Shown here piece after piece: positions 1-11,476 of a DNA stretch of 64,000 nucleotides (position 1 is the first letter of the stretch; each line of letters begins with the position of its first letter). Under the pieces are notes generated by a model. It had not been told where the DNA came from and ran no database searches. It was given only the letters and a program-made list of their open reading frames with translations. Origin of the DNA: Adenophora triphylla var. japonica (Eukaryota; Streptophyta; Magnoliopsida; Asterales; Campanulaceae); assembly GCA_022495995.1 (NCBI GenBank), contig JAFEMH010001249.1, positions 372,001-436,000 on the forward strand, read 5' to 3'. The position numbers were made by a program, and so were the translations under genes.

Positions 1-940
1 CGTAACCCGGGATGACCGTTCAGTTGCAGCTCGGTTGGTCTGCCAGACACCTTTCGAGCGCGTGCGGGGTCGTCCCAAACAGCCCATCCTAGCCCGTGTA
101 AGCCATGCACTCTTTGTGTCACACTTCGTCCAAGACCCCGGTTGGTGTTTGGCTTAGTACGTGTCATAAAGCCCAAGTGTATGTTTTTACGCCGGGTTCC
201 GCCATGAGTCAAGCTCGAAAGATTGAGACCGAAGGTCGTTCCCGACCCGAAGTCTTGCGCTTTTCAGCCTTGACTTTGACGCGGAGCTCTGCCGAAAAAT
301 ATACCTGAAGGTTCAATGTGACACCATGTCACCAAACCCTCACCGTATGCACCGTGTCAGGCACAACTTGGCCAACGCCAAAAGCTAAGGCCCCTCGTGC
401 AAGTGAGTTAGGAGAGGTCATGCCAAAATTTTGGCACGATCCCCGCCTTAACTTAAGGACGTTGACTTCGACCGTGGCCCGTGTGTCACATACGTTGGAA
501 GTTTGCGTGATCAGCTAGCCTTAAGTTCACTTTTTCCTTTGTCAGTGGACCTCGCTTGCCTTATAGGACCCTCGCTCGGGATTGTCCATCCCGAGAAGAT
601 GATCTACAAATGGAAACGAGGGGCTTATAAACGTAGTGACGAGATCCACTGATTAGAGCCTTAGGTTAGTTGCGAAAAAGAAGACACGATCTTTTCCAAC
701 CGATTAGGACATTGAGAAAACGCGTTTTAATTAAACATTAATCGGTAACTGTACATTGCACAAGCCCGAAACCCTGAGCCAAATACCCTTTCCGAAGCCT
801 AAACCCTGCCTTTCGTTCCCTGCAGCGAATAGAAAGTGGTTCGAATTCGGGCGTGCCTCGCCGGGAATCATAGTTGCAAATAGTTGCGGCGTTAGACGGT
901 TCTTCGGTTCCTACGATTCCCTCGCCCCGAATATCTCGAC
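1..940 (+). other. 5' untranslated leader of the Tat element
   Basis: This stretch precedes the first plausible gag ATG at 941. Short open frames occur here (for example 105-308 and 318-518), but I recognise no domain in them and see no reason to call genes. I could not find a primer-binding site, so the 5' LTR boundary is probably outside the window. Confidence 0.5.
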
Positions 941-2758
941 ATGTCTAGCTCACCGAGAAATCGTGACGGGGATGGACCCCCGCCACCGGTAACAGATATG
1001 ACATTGGAAGAAGCCATCCGGGCTTGTGAGGTTCACAAGAGGCGTAGAAGAAGATCGCGAGAATTTCGTGGTACGGCTTACGAATGAGCGAGGTATAGCA
1101 GCTATCCCACAGTCAGACGGTACTTTCGTCCTGGTCGAGGACGACGATTCCCCGAAGCCAGTTCCTCAAACCTTCAACCAGGTTCCTCCCCCGCCAACTT
1201 ACGGGATGCCTCTGAACCAAGGAAACAGCCGACCTAGGCTTCACATTGCCACCTCTCAGGGCAACCCTGCCATATACGGCAAAGCCAGTGCTACTCCCCT
1301 CACTCAGTACCGCCAGCGTACCGCTGGACCATCTCAAACAGATGCCAATACCCTCCTGAGTTCATCCCATTGCCTATACACGAATCCCAAAACACCGGGG
1401 ACAAACCTCGATAAAGTCCAGAAAAGGCCCTCATATATCCCCATATATCGAGCCTTCCACCTCCAATCACTACCGCTCACATGGTAGCACCCGGCGCTGA
1501 GCCTCAAAGTCCACCACTGGACCCAACCTTAGCCTGGATGGTCAAATAGATGAAAGACCTGAAAGCCACCATGAGCAGCTCAAAGCAGGAAATGCTCAAA
1601 TCCACAGATCCGGGAATGGTCACGCCTCTCCCTGCCAAGTTCAGAATGCCGGAGATGGACCGATTCGACGGAACCAAATGTCCTCAAACGCATGTCAACA
1701 CCTACATTCTCGACATGAGAGCGAAAGGAGCAACCCTCCAGCAAATGGCCGATCACTTCCAGTATACGTTCAAGAGTTCAGCGTTACGATGGTTCCTAAG
1801 GGTCAAGCTTGCAGATCACCATACCTGGGATCAGATCAGTAACATCTTCCTAGAGCGGTACAGATCTAACCTAGAGTGGGAAACAAGTCGTGAGGACTTA
1901 ATCACCACCGAGAAGAAAGCAGATGAAAGCGTCAGAGAATTCTACAAGAGGTGGAGTTGGAAACTCTCCGAGATCATGGAGCCACTCTCATAGGATGAAC
2001 AGATGCGGATCTTCAAGTACTGCTTAAGACCGTCCATCAGAACTCTCATCAGTCATCACTTCTTCCCAGATCTCCGGACCCTGGTCAATGCCGGCTCACA
2101 GTTCAAGAAGGATCTCAGGGAAAAGTTGGCTACTGCACAGCCATACAGATACCGATCAGCAGTTGCATTCAATCCCGCACCGGCCCCCGGCAAAGGGAAA
2201 GATACGTCTGTCAACTACATCCGTCAGGGACAGCAGTCGGGCAACAGAAACCCCATCCCACAAAGCAACAACTCCACTTTGAAGCAGCCTGCCGTACACT
2301 TCGACAAGTTGGACATGCCGCTAAGTAAGATGCTGGAAGGGCTAATCAAGGAAGGCCTCCTCAAACCCGTTGCAAACTACAAACCCAAGAATCCCGTAGT
2401 CAACGCTGACAAGAGCAAGTATTGCGCCTTCCATCAGTATCATGACCATACCACCAACAACTGTGTGGGGTTACGGTACGAAATTCAGAATCTGATAGAG
2501 GAAGGAAAATTGGAGCGTCCCCGTGGACCCAATACAGTCGGAAACCCTTTTCCGAACAACAACAGTGTAAATTCCATTGAATGGGTGCCAAAGAAGATTG
2601 CCGCAGAGCCAGTTCCTCCGCTTCTTCCAGCCGGGTCCTCATCGAATGTCCACATCAGTTACGATGTTTGTGACTGCTCCGCATGCCTGGAGTACGAGTC
2701 TCAAGACATGATCAGGGGTAATTCCCCCAAAAAGCAGAAGAAGAAGTCTTCTCAATAG
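941..2758 (+). pseudogene. gag of the Tat element, degenerate
   Basis: The polyprotein probably begins at the ATG at 941, which is in the same frame as the main gag segment; residues such as EEAIRACE follow. The frame is then lost: a stop lies at 1084 and a better-looking continuation runs in another frame from about 1026 to 1487. The retrotransposon gag domain lies at 1550-2100, with motifs such as MDRFDGTKCPQTH, FKSSALRWF and EFYKRWSWKL that match capsid-like gag proteins. A TAG at 1991-1993 splits it, and a second TAG at 2756-2758 separates it from the protease ORF in the same frame. Residues CAFHQYHDHTTNNC near 2430-2466 resemble the zinc-binding region of Tat gag. Gag would form the cytoplasmic particle, but this copy cannot make it intact. 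Confidence 0.8.
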
Positions 2759-2794
2759 AAACTGAGAGAAAGATATGAAGCTGGAGATACCAGT

Positions 2795-4186
2795 GTGGGT
2801 ACACTTGGAGAGCCATCCGGGAGGTTTGATTTCTACGTACTCTACTTCAGCCAGTCCTCCCTTCCTCCAGGCCATGCTGCTTTAGAGCAGACAGGGGTAG
2901 GAAAGCCAAAAAGTCCTGCTGACACCAGAGTTCAGGCCTCAGGGCTCCGGAATACCTCAGATATTGGTAATCTTACTGCCATTCAGAAGCTTAACCCCCC
3001 GCGGGATCAGCCAAGGTTCAATTTGCTCAGCTTCAGGGCACGGGCCGACCAAGGAAGATCAAAGTCAGCTTGGCACTCGCACTTAATCAACATGCTAACC
3101 AAGGGCGGCCACTGCCACAAACAGCCTCAACACAATCCCAAGGCACCACCGAAAGCTTTACCTCGCAAGAGGAAGACAGGAAACGGATGGCTTGATGACT
3201 CTCCTTCTTCGGATAGAGACCAGATCTATGATTCCCGACTGTATGGCAGTATGCTCACTTTCTGTGACAAAGACCTGCTGAGAGACGCCTCAGGGCACAA
3301 TGAAGCCTTGTACATCACTCTCAAACTCAACACCATATCTCTCCCTGGAGTATTGGTAGACAACGGATCAGCAGTTAACGTCCTCCCTCTCAGCATGATG
3401 CGAGCCCTATGCATCAATGAAGGCCACATGATTCCATCCGCCCAGACTATCAAAGCCTACGACAGCATGTCTCGTCCCATCCTGGGGACGGTGACTCTGG
3501 AGCTCTGGTTCGAAACCCAAATGGTGCCAGCAAAATTTCACGTGATGGACATTCCGTCCGAATTCACAGCTCTGTTGGGACGCCCTTGGCTACATCACAT
3601 GAAAGCCATAGCTTCCACTCTCCATCAATGCGTCAAGTTCATTAACCGTCAGGGAGATCTTGAAGTCATCAGAGGAGACAGTTTCCTCATAGGGAATGAA
3701 GCCGAGACAACAGCCAAGCGTGCCCGCAGCCAGGCACCGGGGCTACCTCCTTCAAGTCGACCAAGGGACTATCGGGGCAAATCTCATCAGAATCCCTCAG
3801 AGTCCGGAGATGCTAACTATGTCAACGTCCTCGAACAGGCAGACCCTGAAGCAGTCCGATACATCAAGTTCAACTGCCGTTTCCGACACTTGGAAGCAGA
3901 TTGGAAAGAAACACTGAGCATCGCCATGATGCGGGCACATAAACCCCCTGTCTCCGATCGGAGATTTGTCAGCATCCTTCAAACCTACTCTCTGGCCCCG
4001 CCAGGCGAGGAAATCTTCGTGATAAAGGTTAACAAGCATCGTCACACTCGTGATGAATGTATGGCAGTCGTATGGGATGTCCTCCACGAGGAATTGCCCG
4101 CTGAGCCCCTCTTCTCGAGCGAAGGGCATGATGTTTTTCTAGCAGCTCCAGCAGCACAGCAGGACGCGAGGCATCCTTATGTCTAG
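2795..4186 (+). pseudogene. first aspartic-protease-bearing ORF of the Tat element
   Basis: This 463-residue open segment continues the gag frame after one stop. A retropepsin-like domain lies at about 3226-3680: the active-site strand reads VLVDNGSAVNVLPL, and the distal conserved stretch reads TALLGRPWLH followed by STLHQC. DNGS in place of the usual DTGA or DSGA is common in Tat elements as I know them, so it is not by itself a sign of death. Family role: cleavage of the gag-pol polyprotein. The C-terminal 150 residues (to about 4186) are not recognisable. A second, diverged copy of the same domain occurs at 6560-7060, which is unusual. Confidence 0.75.
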
Positions 4187-4267
4187 GTTGAGCCGTCAGA
4201 TGACAACGAATCAGGACTCTCCGGAGTCGAGGACGCGGCAGATCCGCGCGAAGATCCCTACATACAT

Positions 4268-6119
4268 ATGCTCAGTTTTGAGGACGGCACCAGTTCCGAT
4301 GATGTCACCTACGACCATGGCTCCAATACCATGGAAATTTTCAAGCTCAACATCTCGTACAGGTGGTTATCCGGCAAATGGAAACAACTGGTTGACACGA
4401 CAAAGAACCCCTCTGATCAAGTAACTGATGACGACTTCGTTAACATTATATTTTCCAAATATCCCGATGATACCAAGGATCCGGTCCTTATCATCAGATT
4501 CTGCAACGCCAAAGTTACCCTCGACGACTGCCTGCTCATGGTAAACGAGGCCCTGGCCAATCGAGCTCAGAGCTCATCATCACTTTCGGCTACCAGCCCC
4601 AGTGGCAACCGGCCCGTACTGCCGGGCCAAGCTTACACCACAAGCGCCGCCAAGGCCAAGGGCAACAAAGAAAGGAGACAAAGCTCCTCACCCGCTACTA
4701 ATCGTATCAACCTCGAACGCTTAGCCACCCCGAAAACATCTCGCAAGAGTCTTCCCGCAAGATAGATCAATCTTCCAACGAAAGGAATGATCACCTTAGC
4801 ATCAACATGCTCCAAATCGATCCCCTGCTTCCAACTGTCACTCGCCACTCGATTCAGTGCATCTCCGCCAAAGAATCAGCGCTTGCTTTTGATAGACTGG
4901 GCGATCCAAATGAGATCACGAGACTATCAACATTGCAGAATTCAACACCCCCGTGGGTTCAATCAAGCAGATATGGGTGAACTTCTTGGTAACTGAGATC
5001 AAGGAAGGCCGCATGGAATGTCCCAGCCCGACTTCCTTCGTCAACATAATCCAAGTGTTTTCGCCATTCGGGGATCTGGATGTGATCACAGTTCTAGACA
5101 CTAGTCAGACGGTGCGCACCTACCGAGACTGTTTATCTCTCGCAAGGAAAGCCCTCATGGAACTAGCCGCTCAAGAGAATTGTCTCTGGGACGATAACCA
5201 AGCTCAAAAGACCCACAGGGACCAAGCCCTTAAAGTATCACAAGCAGCTTCAGACAGAAAGCTAGAGGCCACTCTAGACCAGTTAGACCTCAAGGGTTTT
5301 GCTCACGGAAACTTCCTGGACTACCATCTTTTCTCATCCAACCCCCTCCGGCCAGCGAGGACGGTCAGCGGTCCCGACGACCTAGGGTATGGAATGACAC
5401 TGCAGGACGAGTACCAGCGCTTACCTCCTCGAGGAAAGCAAGTTCTCTATGAAAGCGACGACGGAGACGATGAAACCATTCTCTTCCAAGCCGAGCATGA
5501 GGTCAACAAAACCGGAATCCCAAGGGTCCTGGGAGGATGGGGACGGATCATTTCCGCTCTCAAACTAAAAGGACAACTGAGGGAGGAAGGTCTATTCAAA
5601 AATAAAAGAAAGATGGGAATACATCTCCAGCAACTACTCAGGGAGATTCCACAGACTGCGGCATTCGTTTACATGAACGATCAACTGGGACAGCAACCAG
5701 TTACATGGGCAGATGTTCGGGAAGCCGTGTACTCAACTTCCGACATACCCGCCACTCAGATAAAGAAGAAGGGAAAGCTCTCCCTGATGGAAGTATATCT
5801 AGACTATCGCGCGCAGTTCAAGGAAGCACTGGCTATTCTCACATGGGAAGAAACGCATGCGCTAACTCTCGACGCAGGCTCTACTGCAAGACAGTTGATC
5901 TGGGCTAAGAGTGGAGGAAAATTAGCAAACCATGAGTATCGCCAAACCCAACTCCAGAATGCCCTGAGCATGCTCAACAAGAAGGAAAGGAGCGCGGTAT
6001 ACCGTGAAGAGATCAAGGAGACAGTTCGCATGAACCAGGAACTCTCCAACCTCCCCCGGAGGGTCAGCAATGCACAATTCAGTCCTGGCAAGCACTGTTG
6101 CGCACTGATGTTCGAATAG
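4268..6119 (+). pseudogene. unrecognised coding region between two protease domains
   Basis: Two long open segments, 4268-4765 and 4953-6119 (165 and 388 residues), both in frame 2 of the window, lie between the two protease-like domains. They are acidic and lysine-rich with no transmembrane stretch. Residues such as YDHGSNTMEIFKLN, FSPFGDLDVITVLD and WADVREAVYSTSD do not match a domain I can name. Codon use and position suggest that they belonged to the gag-pol polyprotein rather than to a captured host gene. This could be the product of an internal duplication of the gag-protease linker that later diverged, or a Tat-specific spacer. No function is proposed. Confidence 0.45.
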
Positions 6120-6378
6120 CTGCGGCAATCCATAAACTACCTCCCAGCGGAGGCACCCAAGCCAGTATCCTGGGACAGAATCCGGAAAGCTGCCAAAGCC
6201 CCCGAGAATGCATCTACAGTCAAAGGAGTGAGGGAAGACTTATGGCCCTATGCTTTGAGGAGTCCTCCTCTGACTATGGCTCACTGTAGCCACCTGCGAA
6301 GGAACCAAGCCTGATGTCAGCGTCCTGACCCGATCAGGTCAAATACATGCATTACCACCTAAGGCCACTAAAAAGCCG

Positions 6379-7095
6379 ATGGAGCCAGAACCGCAACCTG
6401 GCCTGCCCGAAGACACAAGTTCCATGAAAGAGGACCCGATCCTCACTCAGCTCAAGCAGACCCAGGCGAACATTTCCCTTTGGTCCCTGCTCACGTCTTC
6501 GTATCCTCACAAGATCAAGCTAGAGGAAAGTCTGGCCCGTACCATGGTCCCCGTGGATACAACCCCAGACAAAGTAATTCAGATGATCGGCAACATCCAC
6601 TACGGCAACATTATCACCTTCACAGATTTGGACCTTCCAAAATTTGGGGCTGATCACAATGAGCCGCTCTACATCACAGTCCAGCTGGACGAGCGTCACC
6701 TTCCCCGTGTGTTGGTGGACGGAGGTTTTGGAATGAATGTCTTGCCCGCCAAGATGATGGACCTGCTTGACATCAAGCTCACAAATCTGAAGCCTTCAGT
6801 CCACACTGTCAAGGCCTATGACTCTACTTCCCGTACAATTCTCGGGGTTGCTACTCTAAATATCTGGTTCGGCAAGCGGATGATCCCCACCGAATTCCAA
6901 GTGTTGGACATTCCTATCACTTTCACAGCCATCCTGGGGCGACCCTGGCTGCATCAAATAAACGGCGTGGCATCCACCCTTCACCAGTGTATCAAGTTCA
7001 TGCAAGGCAACGAGCTAACCACAGTCTACGGCGACAGCGTCACCACCAAGGGGACCAGCACCAACGCCATTCCAAAGGTTAGAAATCAAGCATGA
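6379..7095 (+). pseudogene. second aspartic-protease-like domain of the Tat element
   Basis: This ORF of 238 residues carries a second retropepsin-like module. The active-site strand reads VLVDGGFGMNVLP, and the distal strand reads TAILGRPWLHQ followed by STLHQC. It parallels the first copy at 3226-3680 position by position (PLYIT, VKAYDS, ILGRPWLH), so the two are duplicates. DGGF replaces the DNGS of copy one, so a catalytic neighbour residue differs. Because the RT follows this copy directly, it is in the normal protease position; copy one is the extra one. Confidence 0.75.
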
Positions 7096-7102
7096 TGACG
7101 AC

Positions 7103-8127
7103 ATGGCATTAACTGGATTCACTTTGGAGACCTCCAAAATCCAAATATGCAGCGTGGACCTTCCACTATTTCAAGACAAGATTCCTCCCGCCATGAAGAT
7201 GATGAAACTCATGAACTTCATCCCAGGACTGGGGCTCGGCAAAAGGTTACAAGGCCAACACCAAATCATCGAAACAAGGACCACACCACGGTCCAGGGGC
7301 TTGGCTATGTTCCAACACCAGCTGACATCAGGGAAGATAAAAGGCTCACCGGCACCAAGGCAGCAGCCCGCAAAAGGGGAACCTCCTACGGCACACCCAA
7401 CCTCCGACCTTACAGTTTCGACCTCGCTCATTACTTCACCAAGGGAACCAACAGCAGAACTGAGGGGACCGACAAGGGAACCGACAGCAGAACTGAGGGG
7501 ATCGATAAGGGAACCGACAGCAGAACTGAGGGGACAGACAGTGGAACTGATGAAGATGAGAAAGAAGCAGGGATAGTCAGCACAGAGACCACAGAAAGAA
7601 TGGAAAAGCTAGAACGGGACCTCAAGCGTTTCAAAGGACTTAAGGCTACTCCGAAAAGGGGAGTGTTCCTCGACATCACAACTCTACCTGGACCAATTGC
7701 CACCACAGTCCAGCACGAGTACACATTCAAGGGGATCCCAGACTTGGAAGAGCAAATCGAGTCACTCTCCATGGGAAACAGACTGTTCGGGTCAGCCGCC
7801 GAGGCCGCATTCGAGACAGTAAATCCAATGCAGAAGGAACCAGAATTCATAGAAGACGCTCTCAGTGGACCCGCTCTACAGAGTCTTTTTGAAGAAGTCA
7901 TGGAGGTGCCAAACCTGATTGACCTGGGCTCCAAAAACAGCATGATCGCCATGATTGGGACAGCAGGCGAAGCCTCTCGACCCCGAACCTCATCAAGCAT
8001 CCAGAATGCCACCGAAGAACTGGGTAACTTTCACCGACCAAGGGCAAGCCAGCAATTGGAAGACAAGCCGGGCTCGCACCCACATCTCCCTAAACCCGGT
8101 CTCGAACCCTCCGAGCCGCCTTGTTAA
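7103..8127 (+). pseudogene. protease-RT linker with G-patch-like motif and a short peptide repeat
   Basis: The linker is split between frames. Residues NFIPGLGLGKRLQG at about 7210-7255 resemble the G-patch-like glycine motif often found between protease and RT in Tat elements. After a frame change near 7290, the open segment to 8127 contains GLGYVPTPAD and then a 10-codon repeat (consensus GTDSRTEGTDK) at about 7440-7545, encoded by a 30-bp minisatellite. The remainder is acidic and not recognisable. The segment runs into the RT frame near 8100 through a further frameshift. Confidence 0.6.
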
Positions 8128-9841
8128 AGTCCAGTCCTTTGAGTCATCCAACGGCCTTACGCCGGAAGACTATGATAGTGTAGCCAACAATGTATTTCCG
8201 TTCGCATCTAATGAAAAATCTGACCTTTTAGAGTATCCCCTCATTGCCACTTTAACAACTGATAAGTTAACAAACAACTTAAAAGACGTTAATAACGAAT
8301 CACTTGATAAAGAAGCAGACACATTAAATGAACAATACATTAAAGAAGTTCTCAAGCGTGTAGTAGACCGAGAGGACAACCGGGCCCAAGCTGCCGAAGA
8401 GGTTATGACCAAAGTGAACCTGGGGTCAGTGCAAGAGCCTAAAGAGACACAAGTGGGCAGTTTCTTTGCCGATGCAGAGAAAGAAGCCCTGATAAATCTC
8501 CTCAGGGAGTATGTTGACGTGTTCACCTTGTCATACCAGGACATGCCAGGACTCGATCCCTCGATCGTGGAGCACAGAATTCCCCTGGATCCAGAATCCA
8601 AGCCTGTCAAACAGAAATTGCGCAAGATCAAGCCAGAGTGGTCCTTGCAAGTGAAAGAAGAGATTGAGAAAATGCTCCGAGTTGGTTTCATCAGAGTGAT
8701 TGAGTACCCGACCTGGCTCTCCAACATCGTGACGGTCACCAAGGCCAATGGAAAGGTCAGATGCTGTGTGGATTTTTGGGATCTCAACAAGGCCAACCCT
8801 AAAGATGATTTCCCACTGCCCAACATCGATATGCTAGTCGACACCACGGCAAATTTCAAGGTAAAGTCCTTCGTGGATGGGTTTGCCGGATACAATCAGA
8901 TCCAAATGTCCGAGGAAGATCAAGCCAAGACTGCTTTCACCACTCTGTGGGGGACATACTGTTACACGGTCATGCCGTTCGATTTGAAGAACGCTGGGGC
9001 TACTTACCAGCGGGCTGCAACAGCCCTCTTCCATGACATGATTCACAAAGAAATCGAAGTATATGTCGACGACATGATCATCCACTCCAGAGGATCAAAC
9101 ATGCAGCACATGATAGATCTGAGATAGTTCTTCAACAGACTCAGAAAGCACCCCATGCGATTGAACCCTGCGAAGTACACCTTCGGCATCAAGCGAGGCA
9201 AAGTAATGGGGTACATGGTTACAGAAAGAGGTATCGAATTCGATCCCAAGAAAATCAAGGCCATCAGCGACATGAAGCCGCCTCAGACCCTGACAAAAGT
9301 AAAAAGTTTTATGGGAAGACTTAAATACATCAGTCGCTTCATCAACCAGTTGACATCTCTCTGCGAGCCAATGCTCAAGCTGATGAAGAAGAATGCCGAC
9401 ATTAAATGGGACTCCGAGTGCCAGATAGCTTTCGAGAAAATCAAGACATACTTGGTGAATCCCCCAATTTTGTGCCCGCCATATGAAGACAAGCAACTTC
9501 TCCTGTACCTGACATTAATAGACACGTCAATCGGAGCAATGCTGGCACAAAAACAAAAAGATTCCAAGGTTGAGCATGCAATCTACTTCGTAAGCCAGAA
9601 GCTTCAAGGAAGTGAACTCAGCTACTCAGCATTAGAGAAAACTTGTACCGCCTTGGTATGGGTAGTCGGGAAACTAAAACACTACATGCAGTCACATTCA
9701 GTGCTCCTGGTCTCCAAGATGGACCCCGTCCGATATCTCTTTGACAAGCCATCCCTGTCAATGCGACTAGCCAAGTGGTCATTCTTCCCGGCCGAGTTCG
9801 ACATCAAGTACATGGTCGAAAATCAACAAAGGGCAGAGTAA
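8100..9841 (+). pseudogene. reverse transcriptase and RNase H of the Tat element
   Basis: Reverse transcriptase motifs appear in order: EYPTWLSNIVTVTKANGK, VRCCVDFWDLNKANPKDDFP, FVDGFAGYNQI, YCYTVMPFDLKNAGATYQR and the catalytic YVDD at about 9061-9072. A TAG at 9125-9127 interrupts the frame, which resumes as FFNRLRKHPMRLNPAKYTFG. The RNase H-like connection follows (LLYLTLIDTSIGAMLAQ, AIYFVSQKL, SYSALEKTC), and a second TAG occurs at 9839-9841. FW at DFWDLN replaces the usual FRDLN arginine, a likely inactivating change. Family role: copying the element RNA to cDNA in the cytoplasmic particle. Confidence 0.9.
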
Positions 9842-10574
9842 TGGCACATCACCGGCAGTGACTTCCCAAGCAAAGAACCCAAGGGTCCCGATCCGCAGCT
9901 TTCCGGATGATGGAATCTTCTCACTTGACAATAAGAAACCGCCGGCAACTCTTCTTCGATGTGGCAGCCAACAAGAAGGGAAATGGTATCGAATGCTCCT
10001 TGTTGATCCCAAGGACGAGCACACTCCCATAGCCATCAAGCTGAATTTTGAAACAACCAACAATGCAAGCCAGAATACAAAACCTATGCAGCCGGCTCCG
10101 GAGGCCGCTCTCGAGCGCAACATCTCGTAATCGAAAGTATACGGAGACTCAAAGATTGATCATCAATCAAGTGTCCAACAAATGGAAGACGATAGATTCT
10201 GGCCTCCCGAAGTACCACGCGTACATGGAGGAGCTCATTGCTCGCCCAAGGACATCTCTTTTCATTATTTGCCAAGAGACAGGAATCGCTTTGCAAATGC
10301 CCCGGCAACCTCTCCTCTCTTGTCGAAATTCCCTATGGGAAATCGGTAAAACCCCTCGTAATAGGCATCGGGAAACACCCGCTTATTGCTGTGAGATCGA
10401 AATAAAAAATGAAACGATCGACGAACCCTGGTACAATCAAATCTACCAGTACCTCCAAAAGGGAGAAGCTTCCTTCACAAATGAAGATGGAAAATACAAA
10501 GAAGGGATCAAAGCCAAAAACATGATGGCATTAAAACGCCTGGCATCCCATTTCATCATTCTGGGGGGGGTATA
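9842..10574 (+). pseudogene. degenerate RNase H tail and RNase H-integrase linker
   Basis: The segment continues the pol reading in shifting frames. Fragments such as SGLPKYHAYMEELIARPR near 10,195-10,250, and NAPAT and IPYGKSVKPLVIGIGKHP near 10,290-10,380, resemble the C-terminal RNase H and linker of Tat pol. No frame stays open throughout, so at least two indels are present. A run of eight G at 10,563-10,570 lies just before the integrase frame. Confidence 0.6.
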
Positions 10575-11476
10575 TTGTATAAGAAGTGCCACCAAGGGCC
10601 ACTCCTTCGGTGTGTAAATAAAGAAAAAGCCAGCGAGCTAATGAACAAAGTTCACAATGGAACCTGCGGTCCGCACATGAATGCCAGAGCATTGACACAG
10701 ATCATCCTCCGTATGGGATACTATTGGATATCAATGGAAACAGACTGCATCCAGTTCGTCCGAAGCTACGACAAATGTCAACAGTTCTCCAACCTCAATC
10801 ACATCCCTCCTCACGAACTCTATTGCATGACTACGCCATGGCCTTTCGCCACATGGGGAATAGACGTCTTCGGCAAAATCACTCCGTCAGGGAGCAATGG
10901 TCATGAGTTCATACTAGTCGCAGTCGACTACTTCACCAAATGGGTAGAAGCCAGATCGTACAAGGTACTGAATTCCAAGAAGGTGGCCGAGTTCATCAAA
11001 GAGAACATCATGTGCCGATATGGAGTGCCCAACGAGATCATATCCGACAATGGGACCCATTTCGAAGGAGATTGTGACCAACTACTGACTGAATTCAGAG
11101 TTACATGTCACAAGTCTTCTCCCTACAGACCATAAACCAATGGTGCAGTAGAGGAAGCAAACAAGACTCTTGCAATGATAATCAGAAAGATGACCACCAG
11201 AGGTCGGGACTGGCCCGAAAAGCTACATCTAGCCCTCCGGGGGGATACGTAACATCGGCCGAGAATCGCCACAGGGGAGACTCCGTTCACACTTACCTAT
11301 GGAATGGAAGCGATGTTACCAGTGGAATTGGAAATTCAATCCCTCCGAGTCCTCTTGGAAAATGGGATCAATGAAGTCGAATGGCCACAGAGATGTCACG
11401 ACGAACTTGCTCTACTCGACGAGCGCAAATTGAAAGCCATGGAACACACTCAAGCCTACCAAGGCAGAATGCCCCG
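10575..11476 (+). pseudogene. integrase of the Tat element, N-terminal and core part
   Basis: The zinc-binding HHCC region is visible (HNGTCGPHMN ... FVRSYDKCQ). It is followed by the catalytic core with WGIDVFG (first Asp), FILVAVDYFTKWVEA and EIISDNGTHFEGD (second Asp). After a TAA at 11,133-11,135 the frame continues with NGAVEEANKT, which carries the catalytic Glu. Another stop lies near 11,250, after which TPFTLTYGMEAMLPVE and AYQGRM lead up to the copia insertion point at 11,477. The C-terminal part resumes at 19,452. Family role: insertion of cDNA into the chromosome. Confidence 0.85.
11472..11476 (+). repeat. Left target-site duplication of nested copia element
   Basis: CCCCG precedes the LTR at 11,477 and GCCCG follows the other LTR at 19,452-19,456, agreeing at four of five bases. 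Removing the insert and one copy brings the integrase codons on both sides into one frame (M-P-R-A-F), which supports these boundaries. Confidence 0.75.

Noticed and set aside
105..518. Two short ORFs before gag
   Set aside because: No domain, no repeat of the pattern elsewhere, and they sit in the untranslated leader of the retrotransposon.
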